Source of the DNA: Circinella umbellata
Lineage: Eukaryota > Mucoromycota > Mucoromycetes > Mucorales > Lichtheimiaceae
Assembly (NCBI GenBank): GCA_025093555.1
Contig: JAIWNF010000176.1
Location: forward strand, 1-16,057
Reading direction: 5' to 3'
Length of the DNA: 16,057 bases
Under the pieces are notes generated by a model, which saw only the letters and a list, made by a program, of their open reading frames with translations, was not told the DNA's origin and did not search any database. Below, piece after piece: positions 7,036 to 16,057 of this stretch (its first letter is position 1; each line of letters opens with the position of its first letter). A program made the position numbers and the translations under genes.

Positions 7036-8343
7036 CTAATCTTCGCGACGCCGATCAATCCATGCTTGATATTGATTCATGGCTCGTTTCACTTGTACAT
7101 CAAGAATCATCGTACGATTTTCGATGAACGCCTTAAGGTTATCACCATTAACTGCAGCTGCTAACCACCTCGCATTTGGACCTTCCAAATAGTACGTACC
7201 ATTCTTGCCAACACCAACAATTACCATGGGGCCAAGCCATTTGTCACCGAATTTTCCCTGGGGAATTTTGTCATGCATCAACACCTGTTCGCCAACCTTG
7301 AATGGCTTCCTAAAGGCGACCCGTTGATCGTATAACATTTTATCCCGTTTTTTTCGTTCCTTGGCTTTTTGCTTGGCTTCTTCCCGTAATTGTCCAGACA
7401 TATGTTCAATTACTTTGGTACGACTAATAATGGCGTCAACCAATTCTCCTCCAATAAAGTCACCTCGAGGCGCTGGCCAAGTTGCCGGAGTACGTAATTC
7501 ATAACCGAATAACATTTTCGCTGGAGAAAATCCTGTAGCCTCATTTGGCATCGTTCTGATCGCCAGCAACGCATGCCCGACATACTTCTCCCAACCTTCT
7601 TCATCGTCATTTTCCCTCGCCAACTTAGCTATGGTCTGAACGACAGACTGATTCATACGCTCGCAGAGCCCGTTCACTTGTGCTCTTGCTGAAGTAGTAG
7701 TAAGATGTCGACAACCAAGACCTTTAAGGAACTCTCGTACGTAAAAAGATTTAAAATTGGACCCTCGGTCAGTCAATAAGTAATGTGGTACGCCAAACAT
7801 TTGCACCAGATGCGTAAAAAGGAACTCCGCTGTGGTTTCTTCGTTTATGTTTTCGACTACTACCGCAATAGGCCAACGAGTTAGATAATCAATGGCTACT
7901 AACAAATATTTAGGAGGTCTACCCTCATAATGAATAGGTCCCACGGCGTCGCAACCAACCATATAGAATGGATCTGATGGAGTATCAATTGGTTTAGCTG
8001 GGTTGAACCTAGTTCTTCTTACTCGGGCTCGAAACTAACAAGTATTACAGCCTTGAACAACAGCGCGCACCTTCTCGAATAACGCCGGACCAGTGTAAGT
8101 TGTTTTTAATCTTTGCCAAGTATTATTTACACCAAAATGACCTTCAGAATGTACCTTTTAAATAATATCGTTGGCAATCCCTTCATGTAATAATTCGGCA
8201 CCACGGATATCCGGCACGTCTGTACGAGCATACAAACGACCATCTGCTAACATAAATTTGCTAGCTTGGAAACGGATCTTACGCTTGATTTTCTCGGTAG
8301 AGTCGAGGGGATACCTCTTACGAGAAAGATAATGTACAATAGA
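7036..8343 (-). pseudogene. Ty3 integrase (HHCC, DDE and GPY/F domains), two in-frame stops
   Basis: Integrase inserts the retrotransposon cDNA into the chromosome. One frame runs from about 8343 to the TAG at 7036-7038, broken only by stops at 8158-8160 and 8035-8037. Both fit a glutamine codon turned into a stop by C to T. The N-terminal zinc site is visible as HSEGH (8137-8151) and CNTC (8038-8049). The catalytic core has CDAVGPI for the first Asp, LTDRGSN for the second and NGLCER for the Glu, with D-35-E spacing. The C-terminus carries the GPY/F module (GPMVIVG...YYLEGPN). No chromodomain follows. Unlike Gag to RNase H, this region has no frameshift in about 1.3 kb. The largest unbroken part is 7036-7962. 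Confidence 0.92.
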
Positions 8344-9000
8344 TAAATAAAAGGGGTAATCCATAAAAAAGAGATGGAATAAAATAGAAAAGAATATGTG
8401 TAATCAATAATGAGAAGGAAATAACAAAAAAAATGAAAGTAAATAAAAGAAAAAAAAGGTAAAAGGGGAACGGTATGGAATAAACTGATAATATAGCAAA
8501 AGGTGGAACCCAACGATCTGAATAGAATAAGAATAAAAGAAAATATAAGGGATAAGATATAACTTCGAGAAAGGAAAAAAAAATCTAAAATAAAATAAAA
8601 ATAATATATATAATATATAAAATAGTGGACTACCCAAAAAAAAATTAAGGAAAGTAGAGAAAGCGAAAGAGAGTCCTCGTTCATTCTTTATTAGATTGTT
8701 CAATTTATAGGAAATAGAAATAAAAAAAAATTATAAGATGTCTAAACTAGATCGTTATCATAAAATATCCTTATCCAAGGAAAGCATAATTCTGTTGTCA
8801 AAAATAAAAGGGAAATATCGTGAAGGAGTATAAAGTTAAATTATCAAAAGGGAAATTATCGAGAAAAAGAGAAATGTAAAAATTCGAAAAGGAAGGTCAG
8901 ACTATCCCGATATGGAATAAAAAAAAATAAGAAATAAATAAAATAAGAATATATGGTGCAAGTACAATAATTGTAAAAAGAAAATAAAAAAAAACTATAT
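8344..9000 (-). mobile_element. AT-rich insert between RNase H and integrase, perhaps a relic LTR
   Basis: The RNase H-integrase linker is normally short, but here about 650 bp of A-rich DNA separates the end of the RNase H tail (9001) from the integrase N-terminus. On the minus strand around 8670-8715 there is a TATAAAT followed by TCTAATAAAG and a CGAGGACTC-like word. The same order occurs at the large LTR promoter (TATAAAA, TCTAATAAAC, CGAGGAC). This suggests an old, diverged LTR or LTR fragment. Clear TG/CA ends and a target duplication were not found, so the limits are approximate. Confidence 0.4.
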
Positions 9001-9835
9001 CAAACGTGATAGGACATCCGCTGGATTATCTCGCCTTTATATATTCGACAGTGAAGTTAAATTCCATTAGTGCGGCAGCCCATCTTTGTATCTTGGGACT
9101 TGGTGGTTTTGCATGAGGACCAAAAATAAACCACAGGCATGAATGGTCGGTTGTACTAGAAATTCTCTTCCCGCAAATAATGCCTATATTGTTACAAGCC
9201 AAACCAAAAGCTAAAGTCCAAATAGTCTATGATGCAAGTCGATAATTACTTGTAAAAAGAAAATAAGCCAACTGATCTTGGACTTTTTTTGCATGAGAAA
9301 AAATAAATCGCAGCATGAATGATCGTTCGACTAAAATTCTCTTCCCGCCAAATAATGCTTACTTGTTACAGCCCAAACCAAAGCAATGCTTCTAAATGAG
9401 TCGCAGCTACGATTTTTCGGCACCACGTACTATTCTTGATGCATACGCGACTACAGTTTCTTGACCACCGTCGATGGGAACTTGCGACAAAATAGCCGAT
9501 AAGCCTTGACTGGAACCATCCGTTGTTAATATTTGTTTTTGGTGACGGTCGGGAAATGAAAGCACAGGTGGCTGTGTTAAAGCTTGCTTGAGGGCGAGAA
9601 AAGCTTTTTCTTGTTCTTTTCCCCACGCGAATTCTTCTTCTTTTTTCAAAAGTCTTGTCAACGGTTCGGCCACATCTGCGTACAATGGAACAAAACGACG
9701 ATAAAAACCAGCCATTCCCAGCACTGAACGTACGCCCTTCCGATCAACCGGTGCCTTCATAGTTAACAATTTCTCTACGTTTTTCTTGTTTGGTTCAACA
9801 CCAGCGGACGAAACGGTATGACCTAAGTACTCACC
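9001..9835 (-). pseudogene. Ty3 RT thumb/connection and RNase H, frameshifted and partly duplicated
   Basis: RNase H degrades the RNA strand of the RNA-DNA hybrid during reverse transcription. From 9831 the frame reads through YLGH, GMAGFYRRF and FAWGKEQEKAF into TTDGSSQGLSAIL, the first catalytic Asp region. It then breaks at about 9415 and 9384. The THLEAL motif is still readable at about 9385-9410. The remainder (TDHSCL, a KIQRW-type motif, FTVEYIKG, DNPADVLSRL) is recovered from 9152 to 9001. Between them lies a second, shorter and more damaged version of the same part (9231-9390 against 8955-9230). Every readable shift is a one-base shortening of a run. Confidence 0.85.
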
Positions 9836-10620
9836 TTACTTGCAGCAAAGACACATTTCTCTTGACGTAACCTGAGATTCACCGAACGACAAGCGTCGAA
9901 AACCAGTTGCAAATGATGACAATGTTCTTCGAGAGAACAGGAATAAACGATAATATCGTCTATAAAGACTTGAACAAAATCGCCGATATAGGAAGCCAAC
10001 AACGTCGTCATGGTGCGTTGGAACGTAGCGGCGGCAGACGCCAAACCGAAAGGCATCACGTTAAATACGAAAGTACCTGCGGAACAGATAAACCCGGTTT
10101 TTTCGATAGAATCGGCCGCCATCTTGATTTGCCAATAACCTTGAGCAGCATCGAGAGTTGAAAAATAGGACGGCGGGCCATTACTTGCAAGAGAACTTAA
10201 TAATGTATCAATATGAGGCAAAGGGAAATTTTCTGCTACTGATTGTTTATTCAACGAACGATAATCTACTACGAGACGTAACTTGCCGTTTCCCTTGCGA
10301 ACAAAAAACACCGGAGATGAATAACGGCCTGTAGATGGACGTATTAGACCGAGTTCGAGCATTGTTTTAATTTCTTCACGTAAGTGAGTTTCTTCTTCCC
10401 AGGAGAGACGAAAAGGCTTGGAACGGATGGGGGTGTCTGATGTAGTGGGGATGTGATGTTTGCTGTTGTTACCCGACCTAATCCATTATTTTCAAAGAAT
10501 ATATCTTCGAACCGAACTATTAGATTATCGAGCTCTAACGGCAACTTCTTGTCTCTCGCCTCTTGATGGCTGGACCCATCCAAATTCTGAATTTCTTCGA
10601 TATAAAAATTTAAACTTGTT
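9823..10620 (-). pseudogene. Ty3 reverse transcriptase palm and fingers
   Basis: This enzyme copies the element RNA into DNA. The frame from about 10457 to 9823 contains LRLVVDYRSLNKQ, FSTLDAAQGYWQI, the conserved PFGLASAAATFQR and the catalytic FIDD at 9955-9966. The ATG at 10362 falls inside the domain and is not a start. The N-terminal part, FEDIFFENNGLGRV, lies in another frame up to about 10612 and is separated by a one-base loss near 10458. Another shift at about 9832 leads into the RNase H part. The active site itself is intact. Confidence 0.92.
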
Positions 10621-11240
10621 GAACTTCCTTGTTTATCTTCTTTTCCGCCATTTTCTTGTCTTCATTCAAATCGACAACTACCGCGAATACTTCCTTTGAC
10701 TTATCTGTATCAACCGGTACATCTGGAAGGTCTGCTTGCAATTCGACATACCCACGGCCACTTTTGGTTGGGATCGTGATAGTAGACTGTTCTACCTTGG
10801 GGTTATGCTGTACGCTCTGAACCACGTTGTACCAAGGAGGCACAGATCTCGCTTGTTAGAAGGTTCGATACACATATGTTCTGGTCTCAATTTACCTGCA
10901 ACACGAATGGGTACATTCTTGACAATCTCACAGGCACGGTCAGACTCTTCATCCATTGTGGAAACGGCTAATTTATCACCACTTGGAATCAACCTCAACT
11001 TGTCTACTAACGATTGGCTTATTACCGAGACACTTGCACCAGAATCGAATATGGCTTGCACCACTTGACCATTTATTACAACCGGGCCACGCAAAGGGAT
11101 ACTCCTTTTCATTTTTTGCAAATCATACGGGTAGTTGTACTCCGTATCATCGGAATCGTAATCATCTTGTCCATCAGATACGTGATCAGAATCACCCAGG
11201 GAACCTTCGGACCACGTAGTATCCCAATCTGTTTCCTGGT
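10610..11240 (-). pseudogene. Ty3 aspartic protease region, frameshifted
   Basis: The retroviral-type protease cleaves the Gag-Pol precursor. The catalytic motif AIFDSGASVSVIS is clear, with DSGA at 11035-11046, and is followed by the flap-like region and LLGTTWFRA. An acidic, Asp-rich segment (about 11130-11200) precedes it in the same frame. The frame changes at about 10813, after which PKVEQSTITIPTKSG to KEVQQV continues to 10610. Single-base losses also bound it at about 11241 and 10613. The protease catalytic residues are preserved. Confidence 0.87.
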
Positions 11241-11820
11241 CCTAACGTCTTTGGAATCTTCATTTTCCGATTGAGGTCGACGTTCAAGGCATTCACGTCC
11301 ATTGCTTGGTTAATATTATTAGCTTGACGACGACCATGCAGAAATTTCAGACCGTCGCGGACGTCACATATGCGTTCTTATCGAGTGCGAGCCATTGAGC
11401 AACACTTAGACCGGAGTCAAGTCCTTTTAACGTTTCCCAAATGTCGGGTTTTTCTAGTTCGACTGGTAATTTTCTAGGAGGCTGTCTTTTACTTGTTTTT
11501 TTGTTCTTGGGAAGAGGTACACTTGGTTCTTGTTGTCTTGACGATGATGCTGTTACTGGCTGTTGATTTAATAATGGGAGTTTGAAAGAATGATTATCTT
11601 GGCGTTTTTTTGCATGAAAGTTTGTTACTGATGTATCGGAAGCGCCTCTTCTTCTTTTTTCTATAGCATTGACTTGAGCAGCTTCCACCAAGTTGATCTT
11701 TGGCAATTGTTTCGGACCTAAGTTGGACAGATGTTTGATCGTATCATTTGTTTCTTGGGGTGTGTTATTGTTGTGGACACCAGCATCACCCTTTACTGGC
11801 GTCCGTTGCCATTTCCCTGG
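11241..11820 (-). pseudogene. Gag-Pol linker region, low complexity
   Basis: A Lys, Gln and Pro-rich stretch lies between the CCHC knuckle and the protease. The longest open part (11347-11820) includes NLVEAAQVNAIEKRRR and a basic PKNKKTSKRQPPRK segment. A further part beginning DVRDGLKFLHGRRQ follows in another frame. Shifts are readable at about 11799, 11365, 11294 and 11241. I do not assign a catalytic domain. Position and composition match the poorly conserved linkers of fungal Ty3 elements. Confidence 0.6.
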
Positions 11821-12651
11821 TTCTTAATTGGAGCTTGTTGTTGGAGAACGGGACAACGACTTGATATGTGACCGTCTTCACCACATTGCCAGCATCTTGG
11901 TGGTGGACGAGGAGGATAGTTTGGCGGCGTAGGTCTTGCGGAAGTTGAAGTGGAACCGAGTTGCAACTGCAAAAGACGAAGACTGTCGGCTACTTGTGAT
12001 AGTAGAGTATTAGTTTGAGAGATCGAATCTTCGGGTTTAATTGAAGTGTAACAGACTTGGGAATACCAACAGCAGCTCCAAAAGGGCCTTCTTTTAATAA
12101 CCTAGGTACATGTTCTTGGGTACTCAGGTACTTTTTCTGGGCGTTTTCGATTCGCACGGCCTTATTGACGGCTTCCTTCCAAGACATGGATACACCAGAT
12201 TCTTCCATACGGTACGCGATATTAGGATGAATAGCACGAGTGAAATAACGTACCTGAAAGATTTCGGTGATAGGGCCAACCAAGGGAAACAACTCTTGTA
12301 TTTAAAGGCGACATCTTGCACTGATTCCCCTTCCTTCTGCTTGACTGCCTCGATTTTGGACCACCACGCTTCCCGATGTTCCGCGGAAATGAATCTCGCC
12401 TTAAACGCTTCTTCGAAAGCTTCCCAAGTGACTATGGTTTCTTCTAACGGTACCCACCAAAGTTCGGCTTGACCAGTTAGATTAGATGCTGCGATTAACA
12501 ACACCTCTTCATCCGAGAAATTTCCCCTCAACCACAAACGTTTAACTTTGCGGAGCCAAATCATGGGATTTTCGTCACCTTTAGTTCCGGAAAAGGTCCC
12601 AGGTGAAGAAATAAACTTGAAAATTTGGCTGTTAACGGTATGTTCAGACAT
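11800..12651 (-). pseudogene. Ty3 Gag with CCHC zinc knuckle, frameshifted
   Basis: Gag forms the virus-like particle and binds element RNA. The ATG at 12651 begins MSEHTVNSQIF about 130 bp after the LTR. The retrotransposon Gag domain follows: WLRKVKRLWL, a LWWVPLEE-type segment, FEEAFKARF and a KQKEGESVQD stretch. A one-base loss at about 12294 shifts to the frame with FPLVGPITEIFQVRYF and a coiled-coil-like helix, and another at about 12056 to the frame with LLSQVADSLRLLQLQ. The RNA-binding knuckle CWQCGEDGHISSRC (C-X2-C-X4-H-X4-C) is at 11853-11894. The knuckle residues are all intact. Confidence 0.9.
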
Positions 12652-12781
12652 GATAATAGAAAGACAATTAAAAAAAAGGTAAAGAGATAACAGAAAGGTA
12701 ATGGGTTAATGAAATAAGTGGAATAGGAATAGCACGACACGATTTCCTTCTTGAAAAATAATCCCGGTCGACCCCCCAATT
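12652..12781 (-). other. Ty3 leader with primer-binding site
   Basis: About 130 bp lie between the 5' LTR and the Gag ATG. On the minus strand the LTR end is followed by AAT and then TGGGGGGTCGACCGGG (12763-12778), matching the small element. The rest is A/T-rich and has no evident upstream frame. Confidence 0.65.
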
Positions 12782-14004
12782 TGACACGTGTGGTGCTTTG
12801 ATGTTATAATAATAAGGTAAGAAAATAAAAGAAAGACGAAAAAGGGAATTACAAAATAAGGAAATACAAATATATGGGTTCAAAGAAGTTACGGGTTGAA
12901 TATAGGGTAAAGAAAATGTATAAAAAGAAGAGAAAAGTAGTATAAGAAAAATATAATCGAGATTATCCCAAAGAATCTCACAACGATTTCAAAGAAAATA
13001 TCAAAAATAAAAAAAGAAATAAAAATAAAATTTAACCAAAAGTTATTATACCGGAGCGAAAGAGCAAGATTCGTCCTCGAGTGTTTATTAGAGTTTTGCC
13101 TTTTATACCAAGGCAAAACGTTTTAGAAAAAAAAGAAATATAACGTAAATAAAATTACTACTAATTAGAAATATTGATGAGATCGTAGTCGATCTCTAAT
13201 AAGGGAAGATACAAAAGAAAAATAGATGGAGATTGATGCTGACAGCAGAGAGATAAAAGAAATAATAATAAGGTTTTACGAGAGGATAGGATGAGGATAC
13301 GATCGAAATGAATAGAAGGAGATTTAACTATAATATAATCGTAGTGAGAGGGAAAAATAAATGATGATAAAAGTGACAACAGGATAGCAAAAATAAGGTT
13401 GAAGCAATAAATAAGCGGAATGACAGGTAATTGACAATAGGATAGTAAGAATAAAGTTAGGAAAAATAAATGAGCGGGTTGAAAGTGGATGACAACAGAG
13501 TAATGAAATAATAAAGTTAGAAGAAAAATAAAGTTAGAGAAATATATGAGCGCGATGAGAGATTGATGGCAACAGAATAGGAAATAATAAAGTTCGAGAT
13601 AATAGAGTGAAATAAACGGGCGGCGATAATAATCACGGTAAATAAGAGGAATATTTGAAATAAGTTATGAAAAGAAAGTTGAAAGGAAAATGTGTTAAAG
13701 TTCAAAGCACAATAAAGAAAAATATAAAGAAAAATAAATGGCGTAATAAGGATGATTGCTGGGGGGAACAGATAATGAGAGAATAGAGTAGGATTGATTG
13801 CATGAATAAAAAGAATAAAAATAAATAAAAATAATTAAGATAAAACTTCAAAGAAGTAATTGAAAAAGGAAAAATAGAAAAGGGAATAGACGATCGGCAA
13901 AGACAGGTAAAATAATCTACCGCCGGAGCCAATCAGATCGTGGCCGAACTTCTCGACCAAGGTCTAGAGGTATGAGGCCGGAAAACCTCACACACTCCGT
14001 GTCA
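12782..14004 (-). repeat. 5' LTR of the Ty3 element (1223 bp)
   Basis: It begins TGACACGTGTGG and ends CCGTGTCA, and is the near-identical partner of 5591-6837. Read leftwards, the U3 starts at 14004 and contains the degenerate TGACAACAG repeat block. Next come the palindrome GAGATCG/CGATCTC near 13178-13195 and the TATA hairpin at 13093-13119. Transcription probably begins a little below 13090. It lacks a 16-bp unit of the repeat block that the 3' LTR has. Confidence 0.92.
13093..13119 (-). promoter_or_regulatory. TATA box in a hairpin of the large LTR
   Basis: TATAAAA on the minus strand (13101-13107) lies within a perfect inverted repeat: GTTTTGCCTT, 7-nt spacer, AAGGCAAAAC. The other copies are at 5907-5933 (perfect) and 2431-2457 (one mismatch). 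It is the only strong TATA in the LTR and is placed to drive the full-length element RNA. Confidence 0.6.
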
Positions 14005-14351
14005 AAGACATAAAGCTTTCTTAGCTCAGGTGAAAATGTATTTGTTTATTAATGGAAGACTGATTGATCCTCGCCTTTAGGCATATTGATCGCTTCCTTG
14101 CGGTACAAAAGGAATAGAAATTTACAAAAAAATAGGTGAAGTGACACAGACTGGAAAAAACCTTTGTAAAGGAAAAAGTCAGGTATTGCACCAGTACAAG
14201 AAACTTGGAGTAAAGATAAAATAATTGAAATAAAAGGTTATGTGTAAGGTAGCTATAAAGTTAGTAAAGGATAAAGGATATATAATAAGACAAAATAAGA
14301 CAAAATAAAGAAATAGTAAGAGAGAAGAGAGATTGTAGTTTGTATTCTATA
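14005..14351 (-). other. probable 3' untranslated region of the LINE, cut by the Ty3 insertion
   Basis: About 350 bp lie between the LINE stop codon and the Ty3 5' LTR. There is no frame, RNA gene or poly(A) tail. The LINE end is probably interrupted here, so the original 3' tail would lie left of the LTR nest, before 4060, but I could not recognise it there. Confidence 0.4.
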
Positions 14352-15953
14352 TTATTGTTGAGTGGGGGGTTGGTTGGCCATTGGTGGAGGTATTGAGAGA
14401 GCTTCTTCGGGTGCAGGTTCGATGTCATCAAAGTCTCCATCTGGATGACATAGATAGTCGACTTCTCGGAGGTATTGGAGGAGGGCCGGCCATGCATCTT
14501 TCCATTTCCCCACAGTGAGTCCTACTTCATGTCTTGGTAGTGAATTCAAGATGTAATCTACAAAGTGCATTTTGAGCGGCAACTCTGGGATTTCACCGAA
14601 AGTATCGATTAATTTCTCTTTTTCAAAAGAAATTAAGTAACAAGTATTATAGTGCTCTCGTCGAATTTCTTGAGCACCACAGCGACAGTTGGGTGATGGG
14701 AATGGTGGTAGCCAACGTATTCGCCATTTTACCAGACGATGTCGGTCTAAACGTGATGCCGGCAAATAAAGCACCGGATCTACCATCCGTTTGTTCCGAA
14801 GAACAGCAATGCTTGGGAATTTTTCGTGGCGGTGGCTGAATTCGTCATCGCGTTTTATTTTAATCGCTTTTTTGACTGGGTCAGTTGTTGAGGTGTTTCT
14901 TTCGTTCTTTTTTATTTTTTTATAAACTTTGTGCACTGGGTTATACGATGTCAATGCTGTCCATTGTTTATCAGTTCGCGAACGTCGTAAAAACGATAAT
15001 TCCACACAACGCAACAATGTCGATGTTGGTAGTTCATGTAGCCTGGCAACAAACTTAAGTTGTAAAATACGAAGGCGAAGTCACATCGAAGGAATATCAG
15101 CTAGAGTTTGAATAGCAATAGTTGGAAGTTGACGTTCTGCATCGTAATTCATCACACGTTTAATACAACCATTTTGTGCATTTTCCAAACGCATAATTTC
15201 GTTTTGATTAGCCGCGGTGATAGCAATACTGTATTCAAGTACTAGACGAACAAAAGTACGATAAGCGCGAATTGCAGCCCAAATTCCTATACCATATTGA
15301 TGGACACCCATGCTACGTAGCAGTGCCATATTGCCAGAAGCTTTAGCGCTACTTTGTTTTATAACTTGTAATTTATCAAGGCCCTCTTGATTAAAAGGAA
15401 GACCAAGATATTTAAACGTAGGTGTTGTTGGAATTGGTATGTTGTATAGTTTATAAGATGATGGTGGTGGAGCACGATTTTCTAATTCTGCTATTCTTGT
15501 TTCTATATGGTCGTATTCACTTGGTGTCGGTAGTGGACCCGTGGTGGTACATTTAGATGGGTGCCAACGATAGCCTAAATCGTGTGAATGTTGCTCTGCT
15601 GCCTTGAGCAGCCGAACCATGTCATCTGGATCTGCAATCAAAGCAACATCGTCAGCATATAAAAGAGAAGAGATGATGGTAAATTCGGTGTCAGGTCGAT
15701 TACGGTCTTGATGTGTATGTGATGGTGGTGTATAGAGTAGGTGATCGGCGTCAGCTTCGGTTAAATTGGTGAGTGGTGGTGTGCGTAAAATGAGTGGGCG
15801 TGAAATAAGAGGGTTAGCTTGACGTAGTTTTTTGGGGAGAGTATCAATGAATATAGCATATAACATTGGACTAAGAATAGAACCTTGTAGAACCCCTCGA
15901 CGTGGATGAATATAGCGTGATTGAAAGTTCTTGAGGATGACGGCCAGCCGTAC
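14352..15953 (-). pseudogene. non-LTR (LINE) retrotransposon ORF2, 5'-truncated, one nonsense codon
   Basis: ORF2 of a LINE carries the RT for target-primed insertion. A single frame runs from about 15953 to TAA at 14352, interrupted only by TGA at 15081-15083. RT motifs are GVLQGSILSPMLYAIFID (upstream of the first ATG, about 15860-15910), the catalytic LLYADDVALIA with YADD at 15648-15659, and FKYLGLPFNQEG. After the stop the protein continues with ILQLKFVARL, a basic stretch and a C-terminal CRC...H...C motif (C-X1-C-X8-H-X3-C, 14640-14687) seen at the ends of fungal LINE proteins. The endonuclease and early RT are missing, which is the usual 5' truncation. The single stop fits CGA to TGA, a CpG transition. 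Confidence 0.9.
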
Positions 15954-15970
15954 CTAGGGTTCTTCATCTC

Positions 15971-16021
15971 ATCCGCTATCCGCTCATCCGATCCGACTAT
16001 CCGATCTATCCGATCTATCCG
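15971..16021. repeat. ATCCG-rich tandem repeat at the LINE truncation point
   Basis: Seven ATCCG words are separated by 0-3 bases, with a late GATCT/ATCCG 9-bp rhythm. The array lies about 18 bp upstream of the last recognisable LINE codon. It may be the repeat into which the truncated LINE integrated, or part of other DNA at that junction. Confidence 0.7.
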
Positions 16022-16057
16022 CAAGTGTTCATGTATTAAGAATTTTTTTTTGAAAAA

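Larger units (their letters stand above)
5591..14004 (-). mobile_element. full-length, degenerate Ty3/gypsy LTR retrotransposon
   Basis: LTRs at 5591-6837 and 12782-14004 differ by roughly 1-2 percent plus small indels by eye. They bound an 8.4-kb element transcribed leftwards. Domain order is Gag, CCHC knuckle, aspartic protease, RT, RNase H, integrase, with integrase last, which defines the Ty3/Metaviridae class. No chromodomain is seen after the integrase GPY/F module. Flanks are AAAAC on the left (read through the later small-element insertion) and AAGAC on the right, a plausible 5-bp target duplication with one mismatch. The coding part carries many single-base shifts, a partial duplication in RNase H and an AT-rich insert before integrase, so as given it encodes no full polyprotein. 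Confidence 0.93.

Noticed and set aside
9907..11274. Several plus-strand frames across RT and protease
   Set aside because: They are shadows of the minus-strand pol genes, which carry the real motifs.
11800..12300. Programmed Gag-Pol frameshifting
   Set aside because: There are too many shifts, some of them inside the Gag domain itself, and none shows a convincing slippery site with a structure.
14018..14032. tRNA-like TTAGCTCAGG word
   Set aside because: It resembles a box A, but no box B, anticodon arm or acceptor stem follows.

Overview
The window looks like a repeat graveyard from an AT-rich early-diverging fungal genome, probably Mucoromycota. That placement is an inference from the style of the LINE and Ty3 proteins, the T-rich intergenic DNA and the absence of bacterial signals. 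No intact host gene is visible. Nearly all recognisable coding sequence is on the minus strand and belongs to retrotransposons.

Layout. Positions 1-1680 are AT-rich DNA with a possible terminal exon fragment (85-195), a cluster of short foldbacks (1164-1310) and a 9-bp microsatellite (1472-1517). Two 180-bp arms of an inverted repeat (1684-1864 and 3377-3556) form a near-palindrome. Its centre has been invaded by a 237-bp solo LTR (1875-2111) and a 1252-bp solo LTR (2116-3367). Positions 3557-4059 are AT-rich with three palindromes. A second 237-bp solo LTR (4064-4300) comes next, then a complete non-autonomous element with two 237-bp LTRs (4305-5586). Then comes a full-length but broken Ty3/gypsy element (5591-14004) with LTRs of 1247 and 1223 bp. 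On the minus strand its order is 5' LTR, primer-binding site, Gag with a CCHC knuckle, aspartic protease, RT, RNase H, integrase, 3' LTR. Positions 14005-15953 hold the 3' part of a non-LTR (LINE) retrotransposon carrying RT and a C-terminal cysteine/histidine motif. It is 5'-truncated next to an ATCCG-rich repeat at the window end.

How the parts relate. The small and large LTR families share the terminal inverted repeat TGACAC/GTGTCA, an identical primer-binding site and a similar 3' internal end. The small element therefore looks like a non-coding derivative moved in trans by the Ty3 machinery. All three small-family insertions sit exactly 4 bp from another TGACAC LTR terminus, which suggests targeting of existing LTR ends. 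The Ty3 coding region carries many frameshifts. Every one I could resolve by reading across it is a one-base shortening of a mononucleotide run. This could be real decay or an assembly-polishing artefact, and it is the point most worth checking before calling the element dead.
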